DNA from: Lachnospiraceae bacterium | GTDB taxonomy: Bacteria; Bacillota; Clostridia; Lachnospirales; Lachnospiraceae | NCBI GenBank assembly: GCA_020860745.1 | Contig: JAJBTR010000229.1 | Span: forward strand, 1-16,391 | Reading direction: 5' to 3' | DNA length: 16,391 nucleotides | In this document: positions 1 to 6,977 of the stretch, in pieces | Layout of the letters: every line of letters begins with the position of its first letter | How positions within the stretch are numbered: position 1 is the first letter of the stretch | The notes under the pieces: generated by a model | Told to the model about the DNA's origin: nothing | Databases searched by the model: none | The model's input: the letters and a program-made list of their open reading frames with translations, nothing else | Program-made: the position numbers and the translations under genes

Positions 1-32
1 TTTTTGAGCCGCAAAATAAAAAAATGAAACGC

Positions 33-87
33 TTATTGGGTCAGATGACCCGATAAATGACCCAATAAACAGAAGGGAGTGACCCTT
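33..87. promoter_or_regulatory. Operator-like TGACCC/GGGTCA cluster upstream of the methyltransferase
   Basis: TTATTGGGTCA (33-43) and TGACCC AATAA (58-68) form a perfect 11-bp inverted repeat. Inside it, GGGTCA (38-43) also pairs with TGACCC (46-51) across two bases. A third TGACCC lies at 80-85, and AAGGG (73-77) pairs with CCCTT (83-87) across the probable ribosome binding site. Repeated half-sites in both orientations just before a defence-type operon look like a repressor operator; that role is inferred. I could not identify a convincing -35/-10 pair. Confidence 0.55.
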
Positions 88-92
88 TATTT

Positions 93-2465
93 ATGAAAAA
101 AATAATAGAGACCGCGCTCCCTTTGAAGGCACTAAGCGTGTCTGCGATGGGAGATAAGGTACATAAAGGTCATCCGGGGAATATGCACTTGTGGTGGAAC
201 CGAAGTCCTGTAGATTCATCAGCGGCCTTGCTGGCAGCGGATCTTCTGGATGATCCGGCTGATGAGGAAGGCGAGAAAAGAAGGAAAATATCTGCCGAGT
301 TATCTCAGATTGCAGGAGGCAAGGGAAATCTTCCTGCCATTCAGAATCTGGAGGAATTTCCGATTGTATGTGATCCATTTTCCAGTTTTGGTGGTCTTAC
401 GCTTGCAGCACAGAAGGTTGGGCTGCAGGTTCAGGCAGGAGATCTGAATGCAGTGGCTTGTCTGCTTACAAAAGCAGCAGCGGAGATACCTGCCGGATTT
501 TTGAACGAAAAAGCAGTTCACCCGGATGTAGAGAATAAGTTTTACTTGCGCGAAGCAACGAGCCAGGCGGACGTGCTTGCACGGACATCTGGCGACTGCC
601 GCGAGAGCCAAATACCATGTAAGTCTGAAGACTTTTCGAGACGTAAGGAGGTATTTGGCTCTTGCGCAGAAGGTCTGGCTGCGGATGTCGCGCATTATGG
701 GAAGTGGCTTCGGGATACCGTCGAATACAAGATGAAAGATGAGTATCCATTGGTGCGGATTCCGGGAGCAAAAGAGGAAGCCCTCGAGAGGATTCGTGAT
801 GGCCATTCGGCCGAAAAAGAGGACGCGCCGGCTTATGCCTGGATCTGGGTGAGGACGATGAAATGCCCGAATCCGGCCTGTGGCTGCAGGATGCCTCTGG
901 CGGGCAGTTATGTATTGTCGAAAACAGCAGGGCATGAGTATTGGGCAGAACCGGAGATCCAGGATAAAAAGATCCGGTTTCAAATCCATCAGGGGATTTG
1001 CCCGAAGGAGAAAGAGACAAATAAGCATGGGAGTGCAGGGGCAAAATTTCAGTGTCCGGTGTGCGGTGAGATTACAAAGGATGAATTTGTAAAGAAAACA
1101 GGGAAAGAAGGCGGACTGGAGATCCAGCTGATGGCGGTATGCGTGCAGACGAAAGATGGAAGAATGTACGTGGAGCCGGATCAGAGGCAGATGGATGCAG
1201 CTAAAACATTACTTCCGGATGAATTACCGATTGGTTCGCTCCCGAATAATACCAGATGGTTTAGCCCGCCGGGATTTGGCCTGACAGAATATACAGATTT
1301 ATATACGCCGAGGCAGCTGCTTTTGATGACAACCCTGTGTGATTTGCTTCCTGAGGTTATGTCACAGGTATCCGAAGATGCCATTGCAGCGGGAATGACA
1401 GAGGATAAGGTTCCGTTGTCGGAAGGAGGCACAGGAGCCTATGCATACGGCCAGGCGGTTGGCGTTTATCTTGCGCTAGTGATTGGAAAACTGGCAAATT
1501 TTCAGTCTTCGATCTGTACATGGGATAATCGAAAGGGAAATATCCGGGCGGCGTTTACCAGGCAGGCAATTCCGATGACATGGGTTTTCGGAGAAGGAAA
1601 TCCATTTTCGACTGTCACAGGAAATTTTAATACCATGCTGCAGAATGTAGTGGAATCGGTTGCCGGATTTTCTGCGGCAGTTCCGGCGAAAGTGGAGCAG
1701 GCGAATGCGGTGACTATGGAATTTCCTCAAAATTCTGTTCTGTTTACGGAGCTTCCTTATTATGATAACGTGGGATATGCGGATCTGTCCGATTATTTTT
1801 ATATCTGGCTGAGAAGATGTTTAAAGGATGTTTATCCGCAGCTTTTTGAGAAGGTTGTGACCTCGAAGGAAGAACTTTCTTCTATCCCGGAGCACTTTGA
1901 TGGAGACGGTGCAGAGGCAGTCAAAGAATATCAAAACGGGATCAGGCGGATGCTGCAAAACTTCCACCAGGCATCCTCTGAGGAATATCCGTCCGTTTTG
2001 TTTTTTGAATACAGCAAACAGGACGAGGAAGCTATTCGTTCCGATGGAAAAATGGAAGAAATGACACCGCTTGAACAGTTGCTGGACAGCATGATCCAGG
2101 CAGGATTTATGGTTACGGGTGTGTGGCCGGTCCGGACAGAAAAGGCGAATCCGCGGTTCGATTCGGTAAGAATTGCAGTTGTGTTTTGGAAAAAGAAAGA
2201 AGATGCGCAAGGGGCGACACGCAGAGGTTTCATCAATACGATGAAGCGGGAACTGCCTGGTATGCTGGACATTTCTTTTTCGGAGGATATAGAGGATGAG
2301 GATAAGCCGATTGCAGGGCTGGGCAGCGGATTATCCATATTTACGGGATATAAAAAGGTAATCAATGCGGATGGTTCAGACATGAGCATTCACGATGCGT
2401 TGTGTTTGATTCATCAGGAGATAAGAGATTATACTGAGAAAGCCCTGTCAAGCGGCCAGGAATGA
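93..2465 (+). CDS. DUF1156-family adenine-specific DNA methyltransferase, with insertion and probable C-terminal loss
   Basis: This 790-residue protein should methylate adenine in DNA using S-adenosylmethionine. The DUF1156 N-terminus shows HPGNMHLWWNRSP (27-39). The SAM-binding region is DPFSSFGG (94-101) with DLNAVA (117-122). Cysteines 258, 263/265, 321 and 324 suggest a zinc ribbon. The family block around PMTWVFGEGNPF (494-505) is clear, and the catalytic-motif region is ELPYYDNVGYADLSDYFYIW (553-572). Two oddities stand out: the usual (D/N)PPY reads ELPY, and residues about 151-192 are encoded by a palindromic element. The protein also stops soon after the block SGLSIFTGYKKV, where I recall relatives continuing for roughly a hundred residues or more. 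The ATG at 93 follows AGGGAG with long spacing. It is followed by the DUF499 gene in the same direction. Family assignment is firm; activity is uncertain. Confidence 0.88.
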   Translation: MKKIIETALPLKALSVSAMGDKVHKGHPGNMHLWWNRSPVDSSAALLAADLLDDPADEEGEKRRKISAELSQIAGGKGNLPAIQNLEEFPIVCDPFSSFGGLTLAAQKVGLQVQAGDLNAVACLLTKAAAEIPAGFLNEKAVHPDVENKFYLREATSQADVLARTSGDCRESQIPCKSEDFSRRKEVFGSCAEGLAADVAHYGKWLRDTVEYKMKDEYPLVRIPGAKEEALERIRDGHSAEKEDAPAYAWIWVRTMKCPNPACGCRMPLAGSYVLSKTAGHEYWAEPEIQDKKIRFQIHQGICPKEKETNKHGSAGAKFQCPVCGEITKDEFVKKTGKEGGLEIQLMAVCVQTKDGRMYVEPDQRQMDAAKTLLPDELPIGSLPNNTRWFSPPGFGLTEYTDLYTPRQLLLMTTLCDLLPEVMSQVSEDAIAAGMTEDKVPLSEGGTGAYAYGQAVGVYLALVIGKLANFQSSICTWDNRKGNIRAAFTRQAIPMTWVFGEGNPFSTVTGNFNTMLQNVVESVAGFSAAVPAKVEQANAVTMEFPQNSVLFTELPYYDNVGYADLSDYFYIWLRRCLKDVYPQLFEKVVTSKEELSSIPEHFDGDGAEAVKEYQNGIRRMLQNFHQASSEEYPSVLFFEYSKQDEEAIRSDGKMEEMTPLEQLLDSMIQAGFMVTGVWPVRTEKANPRFDSVRIAVVFWKKKEDAQGATRRGFINTMKRELPGMLDISFSEDIEDEDKPIAGLGSGLSIFTGYKKVINADGSDMSIHDALCLIHQEIRDYTEKALSSGQE
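545..667. repeat. Palindromic element inside the methyltransferase coding region
   Basis: AGAGCCAAATACC (604-616) and GGTATTTGGCTCT (650-662) are a perfect 13-bp inverted repeat, extendable to 600-616/650-666 with one G-T pair. Its loop holds AAGTCT (621-626) and AGACTT (629-634). Just upstream is a second hairpin, CGTGC-TT-GCACG (572-583), flanked by CCAG (563-566) and CTGG (589-592). The block is read through in frame as about 42 residues that separate two well-conserved family regions. The ends given are approximate. It resembles a dispersed palindromic element captured in frame. Confidence 0.62.
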
Positions 2466-2590
2466 GCCGTGCTTGCACGAGCGAATGGCTGGACATTTGA
2501 CAGGCAAGACGGTATGGGCAAGTAGGCCGATTAGGCCGGATTGCGAATAACGGCGGCGATGGTGGGAGCACGAAGTGCGAAGCCATCGGC
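2466..2590. repeat. Intergenic palindromic element between methyltransferase and ATPase genes
   Basis: It begins directly after the methyltransferase stop codon. It contains CGTGCTTGCACG (2468-2479), the same 12 bases found inside the methyltransferase at 572-583. In both copies a GGACAT(C/T)TG stretch follows a short way downstream. A nested hairpin follows: CGATGG (2557-2562) pairs with CCATCG (2583-2588), enclosing GCAC-GAA-GTGC (2568-2578). TAGGCCG occurs twice (2523 and 2532). No coding sequence is evident. It may have cut off the end of the upstream gene. Confidence 0.5.
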
Positions 2591-2634
2591 TTTCTCGAAT
2601 GAAGGTGAATACAAGAGACCGAGGAGGTATAAGG

Positions 2635-5600
2635 ATGCAGGAAAATTATGAGCTTGTCCAAAAAGGATTTCGGATTCTTCTCCCTCAGCTGGCGGGTTAT
2701 ATCGGACAGGAGATGTCAAGAGTCTATCATGATGACTGGTGGAACGAAATTCTGGATGCGTTGAGCGACCAGAGGGATCTGCCATACAGCGGTGATTATG
2801 GGGAATTGCTGGATTCCCTGGACATTGCCAACTGCCTGCGGCTGATTGACCGCAGATGGCGCGATGTTTTCAGTATGAAAATGTCAAAGAGCCACAGGAA
2901 CTGGGCTTCTGAACTGATGGGTGTGCGGAATGATGCGTCCCATATTGGCGCGAATGATTTTCAGCAGGGCTACACGGAGCGGGCACTGGATACTATGGCG
3001 CTGCTCTGTGAGTCGATTGATCCGGAGGCAACGGAGGAAATCCGTGCTTTGTACCGCAAGGCCAGGTACGGCTCGGAACAGGGATCTGCAGCTGTGACAG
3101 AAAATACGGTGCCGACACCGACAGGAAAGAAAAAAGCATCTGCGGCGGTTCTCACCAGAAATGTCGGGAAAAATCTGCCCAGCTGGCGTGATGTGATGCA
3201 GCCCCATCCGGACGTGGCGGAAGGGCGTTACCGTGCTGCGGAATTTGCGGCAGACCTGGCACAGGTGGCACGAGGAGAAGGGGCCTATGAGTACCGTGAT
3301 CCGGTGGAGTTTTTTGCGCGCACCTATGTGACAGAGGGCATGGCGGGGCTTTTGGTGGAGTCTCTGCAGCGTATTTCCGGACAGGGCGGAGAGCCGGTAA
3401 TCCAGCTTAAGACTGCTTTTGGCGGCGGCAAAACACATAGTATGCTGGCGCTTTACCATATGGTTCATGGGAAGACTTCGATTGAATACATACCGAGCCT
3501 GAAACCGGTTCTGGAGCGGGCGGGACTGGAGGAACTGCCGAAGGCAAATGTGGCGGTTCTGGTTGGAACAGCCCTGGATCCTACCCGCAAAAAGAATCCG
3601 GCAAATCTTCCCGGTTATACGGTCAGCACAATCTGGGGAGAGATGGCGTATCAGCTCGTTACTTCAGCTGAGAAACCGGAACTTTATGCGAAGTATATTC
3701 GCGAGGCGGACAGGAAAGGTGTATCTCCGGGTTCGGAGAATTTGAAGAATCTCTTCAATGAATGCGGCCCGTGCCTGATTTTGATGGACGAGCTTGTTGC
3801 CTATGCAAAGAAAATTTATGGCGTGAACGGATTGCCGGCCGGATCTTACGATAATTTTGTCACCTTTATCCAGGAGATTACAGAGGCGGCGCGCGCATCT
3901 GAAAACAGCATCGTGGTGGCTTCTATCCCGGAATCTGAAATTGAGATTGGCGGAGAAGCGGGGAAAACGGTGTTGGATACCATAGAGCATACGTTTGGAC
4001 GTATGGAATCTATCTGGAAACCGGTGGCGGCGAATGAGGGCTTTGAGGTTGTTCGACGCAGACTGTTCCTGGATTGTAAGGATCCGGATGCACGGGAGGC
4101 CGTCTGTGATGCATTCAGCAGGATGTACCAGGAAAATGAGACGGATTTCCCGCTGGAAGCAAAGGAAGTCGAATATAAGAACCGTCTGATTTCCTGCTAT
4201 CCAATCCATCCGGAGGTTTTTGACAGGCTTTATGGCGACTGGGCGACACTGGAACGTTTCCAGAGGACGCGTGGTGTCCTTCGTTTGATGGCAGCAGTAA
4301 TCCATGAACTCTGGATGGCGAACGACGCGAGCGCCATGATCATGCCGGGATCCATCCCACTGGATGTGCCAACGGTGCGGGATGAACTGGTGCGTCATCT
4401 GCCGGATACATGGAACAGCATCATTGACAGAGAGGTTGACGGCAAGGCTTCCATCCCTTATCAGAAGGATAAGGCTGTGGTTCGGTACGGCCATATTCTG
4501 GCTTCCAGAAGAATCGCAAGGACGATTATGCTTGGGAGCGCACCCAGCACGTCGGCCATTCGCGATCAGGGAATCCGCGGCCTGGAGATTTCCCGTATTC
4601 TGCTGGGCACGGTGCAGCCGGAGGAGAATATTGCGAATTTTAAGGACGCATTGAATACGCTGCATGGCTCCCTGTCTTATTTATATAATAATCCAAACGG
4701 GAACCGCTTCTGGTATGACACGAAGCCGACGCTTCGCAAGACAGCGGAAGACCGTGCGTCACAGATTTCTCAGGCGGATGTGGAGATGGAGATTGAGAAC
4801 CGATTGAAAAAGATCCGGAAAGAGAATCCGTTTGCCGGTGTGCATCCCTGTCCGGCGTCTTCCAATGATGTCCCGGATGATCAGGCTGTGCGGCTTGTGA
4901 TTCTCCGCTCCAAGGATACCTATAAGAGAAACAGCGCGAAAAGTGCTGCGATGGATCGAGTGACAGATATTTTAAATAACCGCGGGACTTCTCCGCGTAT
5001 TTATCGGAATATGCTGGCATTTGTGGCACCGGATATTAATAAGATTGGTTCCCTGGAACAGGAAGTAAAGCGGTTCCTTGCGTGGACTTCCATCATGTCG
5101 GATAAAGATGATCTGAATCTGGATGGCGGACAGATCCGGGAGACTGATAATAATCTGACGCGCAGCAACAATACGGTAGATTCGCAGCTGAAAGAGACGT
5201 ATTGCTGGCTTCTGGTTCCGTTCATTGACCAATACGAGGATATGAAGACAATCCAGTGGGAGATCAGCGATCTGGGAGGCGGCACTGACAGTATTGTGGC
5301 GAAAGCTGCACGCAAGATGCTGCAGGCAGAACAGATTATTACAAAGTGGGCGCCGGCTTTGCTGCAGATGAGCTTGGATGATCTGCTCTGGAGGGATTCC
5401 AATGATATTTCCATAAAGAAACTCTGGGAGTATCTGAGTACATACTGTTATCTGCCGAGGTTGTCCAGCTATTCGGTATTGGAAGAGACAATTTGTCAGG
5501 GTATTGCTTCTACAGAATATTTTGCACTTGCAGCGGCGTATTCGAATGATCGCTATGTGGATCTGAAATATAACCAGACAGTCTTTTCTATCAACCAGTC

Positions 5601-6033
5601 AGATTTGCTTGTGAAAGCAGATGTTGCCAGGAAACAGATAGAAGCAGAGAGAAAACGCTATGAGGAGAATACGTCCGGTGGCTCGGATAGTCCCTGGTCG
5701 GTGCCTGGTGGGAATACAGAGGATCCTGGGCGCGGCGGATCTGGAAGCGGGACTGCCGCTGGTGGCGCTTCAGGGGAAGGCCAAAGCGAGGATACTCCGG
5801 AGAATAAGCATTTTTATATGTCCGTGAAGTTGGATAATACGCGGATGAGCCGGGACATTTATAACTACTGGCAGGAAGTTATTCAGCATCTGACGGCGGT
5901 TGATGGCGCAGATGTAGAGATGAAGCTGGAAGTAGAGGTTACGGCACCTAAGGGGATTCCGTCTGCGACAGTGAGGACAGTTTCGGAGAACTGCAGGACG
6001 CTTAAGATCACGGATTTTGGGTTTGAGGACTAG
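2635..6033 (+). CDS. DUF499-family AAA-like ATPase with N-terminal Swt1-type HEPN domain
   Basis: This 1132-residue protein has three parts. Residues 1-145 match a Swt1-type HEPN domain, with the R-x4-H ribonuclease motif intact as RNDASH (R98, H103). Residues about 185-1010 are the DUF499 ATPase: Walker A GGGKTHS (263-269, K266), Walker B LILMDE (381-386) and a conserved RTRGVLR segment (544-550). A Gly/Ser-rich linker (about 1019-1056) leads to a 76-residue C-terminal domain I do not recognise. The ATG at 2635 is chosen over an upstream in-frame ATG at 2575 because AGGAGG (2622-2627) lies 7 bases before it and the HEPN fold begins there. DUF499 proteins are found next to DUF1156 methyltransferases in putative phage-defence clusters. 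The likely role is an ATP-driven sensor with a toxic RNase arm, which is inference. Confidence 0.87.
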   Translation: MQENYELVQKGFRILLPQLAGYIGQEMSRVYHDDWWNEILDALSDQRDLPYSGDYGELLDSLDIANCLRLIDRRWRDVFSMKMSKSHRNWASELMGVRNDASHIGANDFQQGYTERALDTMALLCESIDPEATEEIRALYRKARYGSEQGSAAVTENTVPTPTGKKKASAAVLTRNVGKNLPSWRDVMQPHPDVAEGRYRAAEFAADLAQVARGEGAYEYRDPVEFFARTYVTEGMAGLLVESLQRISGQGGEPVIQLKTAFGGGKTHSMLALYHMVHGKTSIEYIPSLKPVLERAGLEELPKANVAVLVGTALDPTRKKNPANLPGYTVSTIWGEMAYQLVTSAEKPELYAKYIREADRKGVSPGSENLKNLFNECGPCLILMDELVAYAKKIYGVNGLPAGSYDNFVTFIQEITEAARASENSIVVASIPESEIEIGGEAGKTVLDTIEHTFGRMESIWKPVAANEGFEVVRRRLFLDCKDPDAREAVCDAFSRMYQENETDFPLEAKEVEYKNRLISCYPIHPEVFDRLYGDWATLERFQRTRGVLRLMAAVIHELWMANDASAMIMPGSIPLDVPTVRDELVRHLPDTWNSIIDREVDGKASIPYQKDKAVVRYGHILASRRIARTIMLGSAPSTSAIRDQGIRGLEISRILLGTVQPEENIANFKDALNTLHGSLSYLYNNPNGNRFWYDTKPTLRKTAEDRASQISQADVEMEIENRLKKIRKENPFAGVHPCPASSNDVPDDQAVRLVILRSKDTYKRNSAKSAAMDRVTDILNNRGTSPRIYRNMLAFVAPDINKIGSLEQEVKRFLAWTSIMSDKDDLNLDGGQIRETDNNLTRSNNTVDSQLKETYCWLLVPFIDQYEDMKTIQWEISDLGGGTDSIVAKAARKMLQAEQIITKWAPALLQMSLDDLLWRDSNDISIKKLWEYLSTYCYLPRLSSYSVLEETICQGIASTEYFALAAAYSNDRYVDLKYNQTVFSINQSDLLVKADVARKQIEAERKRYEENTSGGSDSPWSVPGGNTEDPGRGGSGSGTAAGGASGEGQSEDTPENKHFYMSVKLDNTRMSRDIYNYWQEVIQHLTAVDGADVEMKLEVEVTAPKGIPSATVRTVSENCRTLKITDFGFED

Positions 6034-6083
6034 TAGGTAAGAACGTTAATTCAAGATACTTGAGATCATGGGAAGCTGAGAGG

Positions 6084-6130
6084 AATAAATAATGGCTATC
6101 CCTCCTGGGGTGTGTGGCCTGGATTTATTT
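6084..6130 (+). terminator. Possible terminator after the DUF499 gene
   Basis: An imperfect hairpin: AATAAAT (6084-6090) pairs with ATTTATT (6123-6129). Inside, GGC pairs with GCC, and CCC-TCCT-GGG forms the tip. The tail is T-rich but interrupted, so termination is only suggested. Confidence 0.35.
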
Positions 6131-6150
6131 GTTGCAAGGTAAGTAAACAA

Positions 6151-6217
6151 TTAATGGGATTTTTCTGCAATCGTTAATGTTGATTAATGATCATTAATGG
6201 GGTTAATGAAGGTTAAT
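6151..6217. promoter_or_regulatory. Phased TTAATG array with a 16-bp palindrome
   Basis: TTAATG occurs at 6151, 6174, 6184, 6194 and 6203, with a partial TTAAT at 6213. The last five start 10, 10, 9 and 10 bases apart, about one helical turn. The centre is the perfect palindrome ATTAATGATCATTAAT (6183-6198). Such phasing on one DNA face is typical of cooperative regulator or initiator binding. It sits just before the ribosome binding site of the next small ORF. Confidence 0.5.
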
Positions 6218-6238
6218 ATTTTCAAAGGAGAAAATGAG

Positions 6239-6382
6239 ATGGAGGATGTGAGTTATCCTCGCTTGTGTGGGGGAACCTTCCTGAACCTTTTGTTACAGGA
6301 AAAAAAGATTAATCGAAGTACAGGCAAGGAATATCCGAATTCAGTGTACCTTAGGGGGCTTCGGATTGAGGATGAGCTATAA
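6239..6382 (+). CDS. Small protein with an LCGGTF-type N-terminus, probably a gene remnant
   Basis: This 47-residue ORF begins MEDVSYPRLCGGTFLNLLLQ. A YPRLCGGTF...LLL start is one I associate with a family of much larger uncharacterised Firmicutes proteins from mobile or defence regions; that link is from memory and tentative. Resemblance ends after about residue 20, so this looks like the 5' stub of such a gene joined to the GyrI-like remnant by deletion. The ATG at 6239 is preferred over upstream in-frame ATGs (6197, 6206) because AAAGGAG (6224-6230) precedes it by 8 bases. The phased TTAATG array lies immediately upstream. It could still be expressed as a short peptide. Confidence 0.4.
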   Translation: MEDVSYPRLCGGTFLNLLLQEKKINRSTGKEYPNSVYLRGLRIEDEL

Positions 6383-6826
6383 GGGCAGCCGCGGCATTGA
6401 CGGGTACTTTGTTTATGTGGTGCCGCCTCTTGAGGGTTTGTGGTGGCAGCAGGGGAATGATGGGATCAATTATTCCAGAAAGGATACGTTGGAGGTGATT
6501 TCCATGACCCGCCCGCCGGAGGTTGCGTCGCATGAGGTATATCCATGGGCGGTTCGGGAAGCTTCTGAGAAGAAGAAAGAAGATTTTTCTAAAGTGGAAT
6601 TTTCCGGTATTCAGAGGGGCTTTGCGTGCAGTGTATGCATATCGGGTCTTATGACGAGGAACCGGGTACGATTGAAAAGATGAAACGGTATCTGGCGGAG
6701 AATGGTCTGGAAAATGATTATTCCGGGGAATGGTTTCATCATGAGATCTTTCTGTCTGATCCGAGAAGGGTGCCGCTGGAGCGCTGTAAAACAGTGATAC
6801 GGCAGCCGGTGAAAAGGGTAAGATAA
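6366..6826 (+). pseudogene. GyrI-like domain protein, truncated and frameshifted
   Basis: Two overlapping frames together match the C-terminal two thirds of a GyrI-like small-molecule-binding protein of about 200 residues. The first reads MSYKGSRGIDGYF then VVPPLEGLWWQQG and SRKDTLEVISMTRPP. The second reads VQCMHIGSYDEEPGTIEKM then HHEIFLSDPRRVP and KTVIRQPVKRVR. The break lies in the CAG AGG GGC stretch at 6612-6620; adding one G after 6614 would restore the family-like IQEGLCVQ. The N-terminal part of the domain is absent, and the 5' end overlaps the preceding small ORF in another frame. I therefore call it a decayed gene. It ends shortly before a strong terminator. Confidence 0.75.
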
Positions 6827-6856
6827 CATGTACTAAATTAGATATCTAAGTAGCGT

Positions 6857-6905
6857 GGCCTGCCGGCTGTCTCGTTTGAGATGGCTGGCAGGCCTTATTT
6901 TTATT
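6857..6905 (+). terminator. Strong intrinsic terminator
   Basis: GGCCTGCC (6857-6864) pairs with GGCAGGCC (6887-6894). The stem continues inward to CTC/GAG with a GTTT loop (6874-6877), about 17 pairs including wobbles. TTATTTTTATT (6895-6905) follows. It closes the decayed region and isolates the XRE-ImmA operon. Confidence 0.85.
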
Positions 6906-6925
6906 GAAAACGCACACAAAATCTG

Positions 6926-6953
6926 TTTACTTTTCTCCGAAAACTGATATAAT
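6926..6953 (+). promoter_or_regulatory. Extended -10 promoter for the XRE-ImmA operon
   Basis: TATAAT (6948-6953) is preceded by TGA (extended -10). TTTACT (6926-6931) serves as -35 with a 16-base spacer. The start codon at 6978 lies 25 bases downstream of the -10 box, leaving a short leader that holds GGGAGG. Confidence 0.7.
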
Positions 6954-6977
6954 ATAAACAAAAAGGGAGGCGGTGAG

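Noticed and set aside
466..1044. Minus-strand open frames over the methyltransferase gene
   Set aside because: They are antisense shadows of a conserved coding region without their own ribosome binding sites or recognisable domains.
3664..4665. Long open frame of 333 codons on the minus strand across the ATPase gene
   Set aside because: It is antisense to the strongly supported DUF499 gene, shows no recognisable domain, and looks like a codon-bias shadow.
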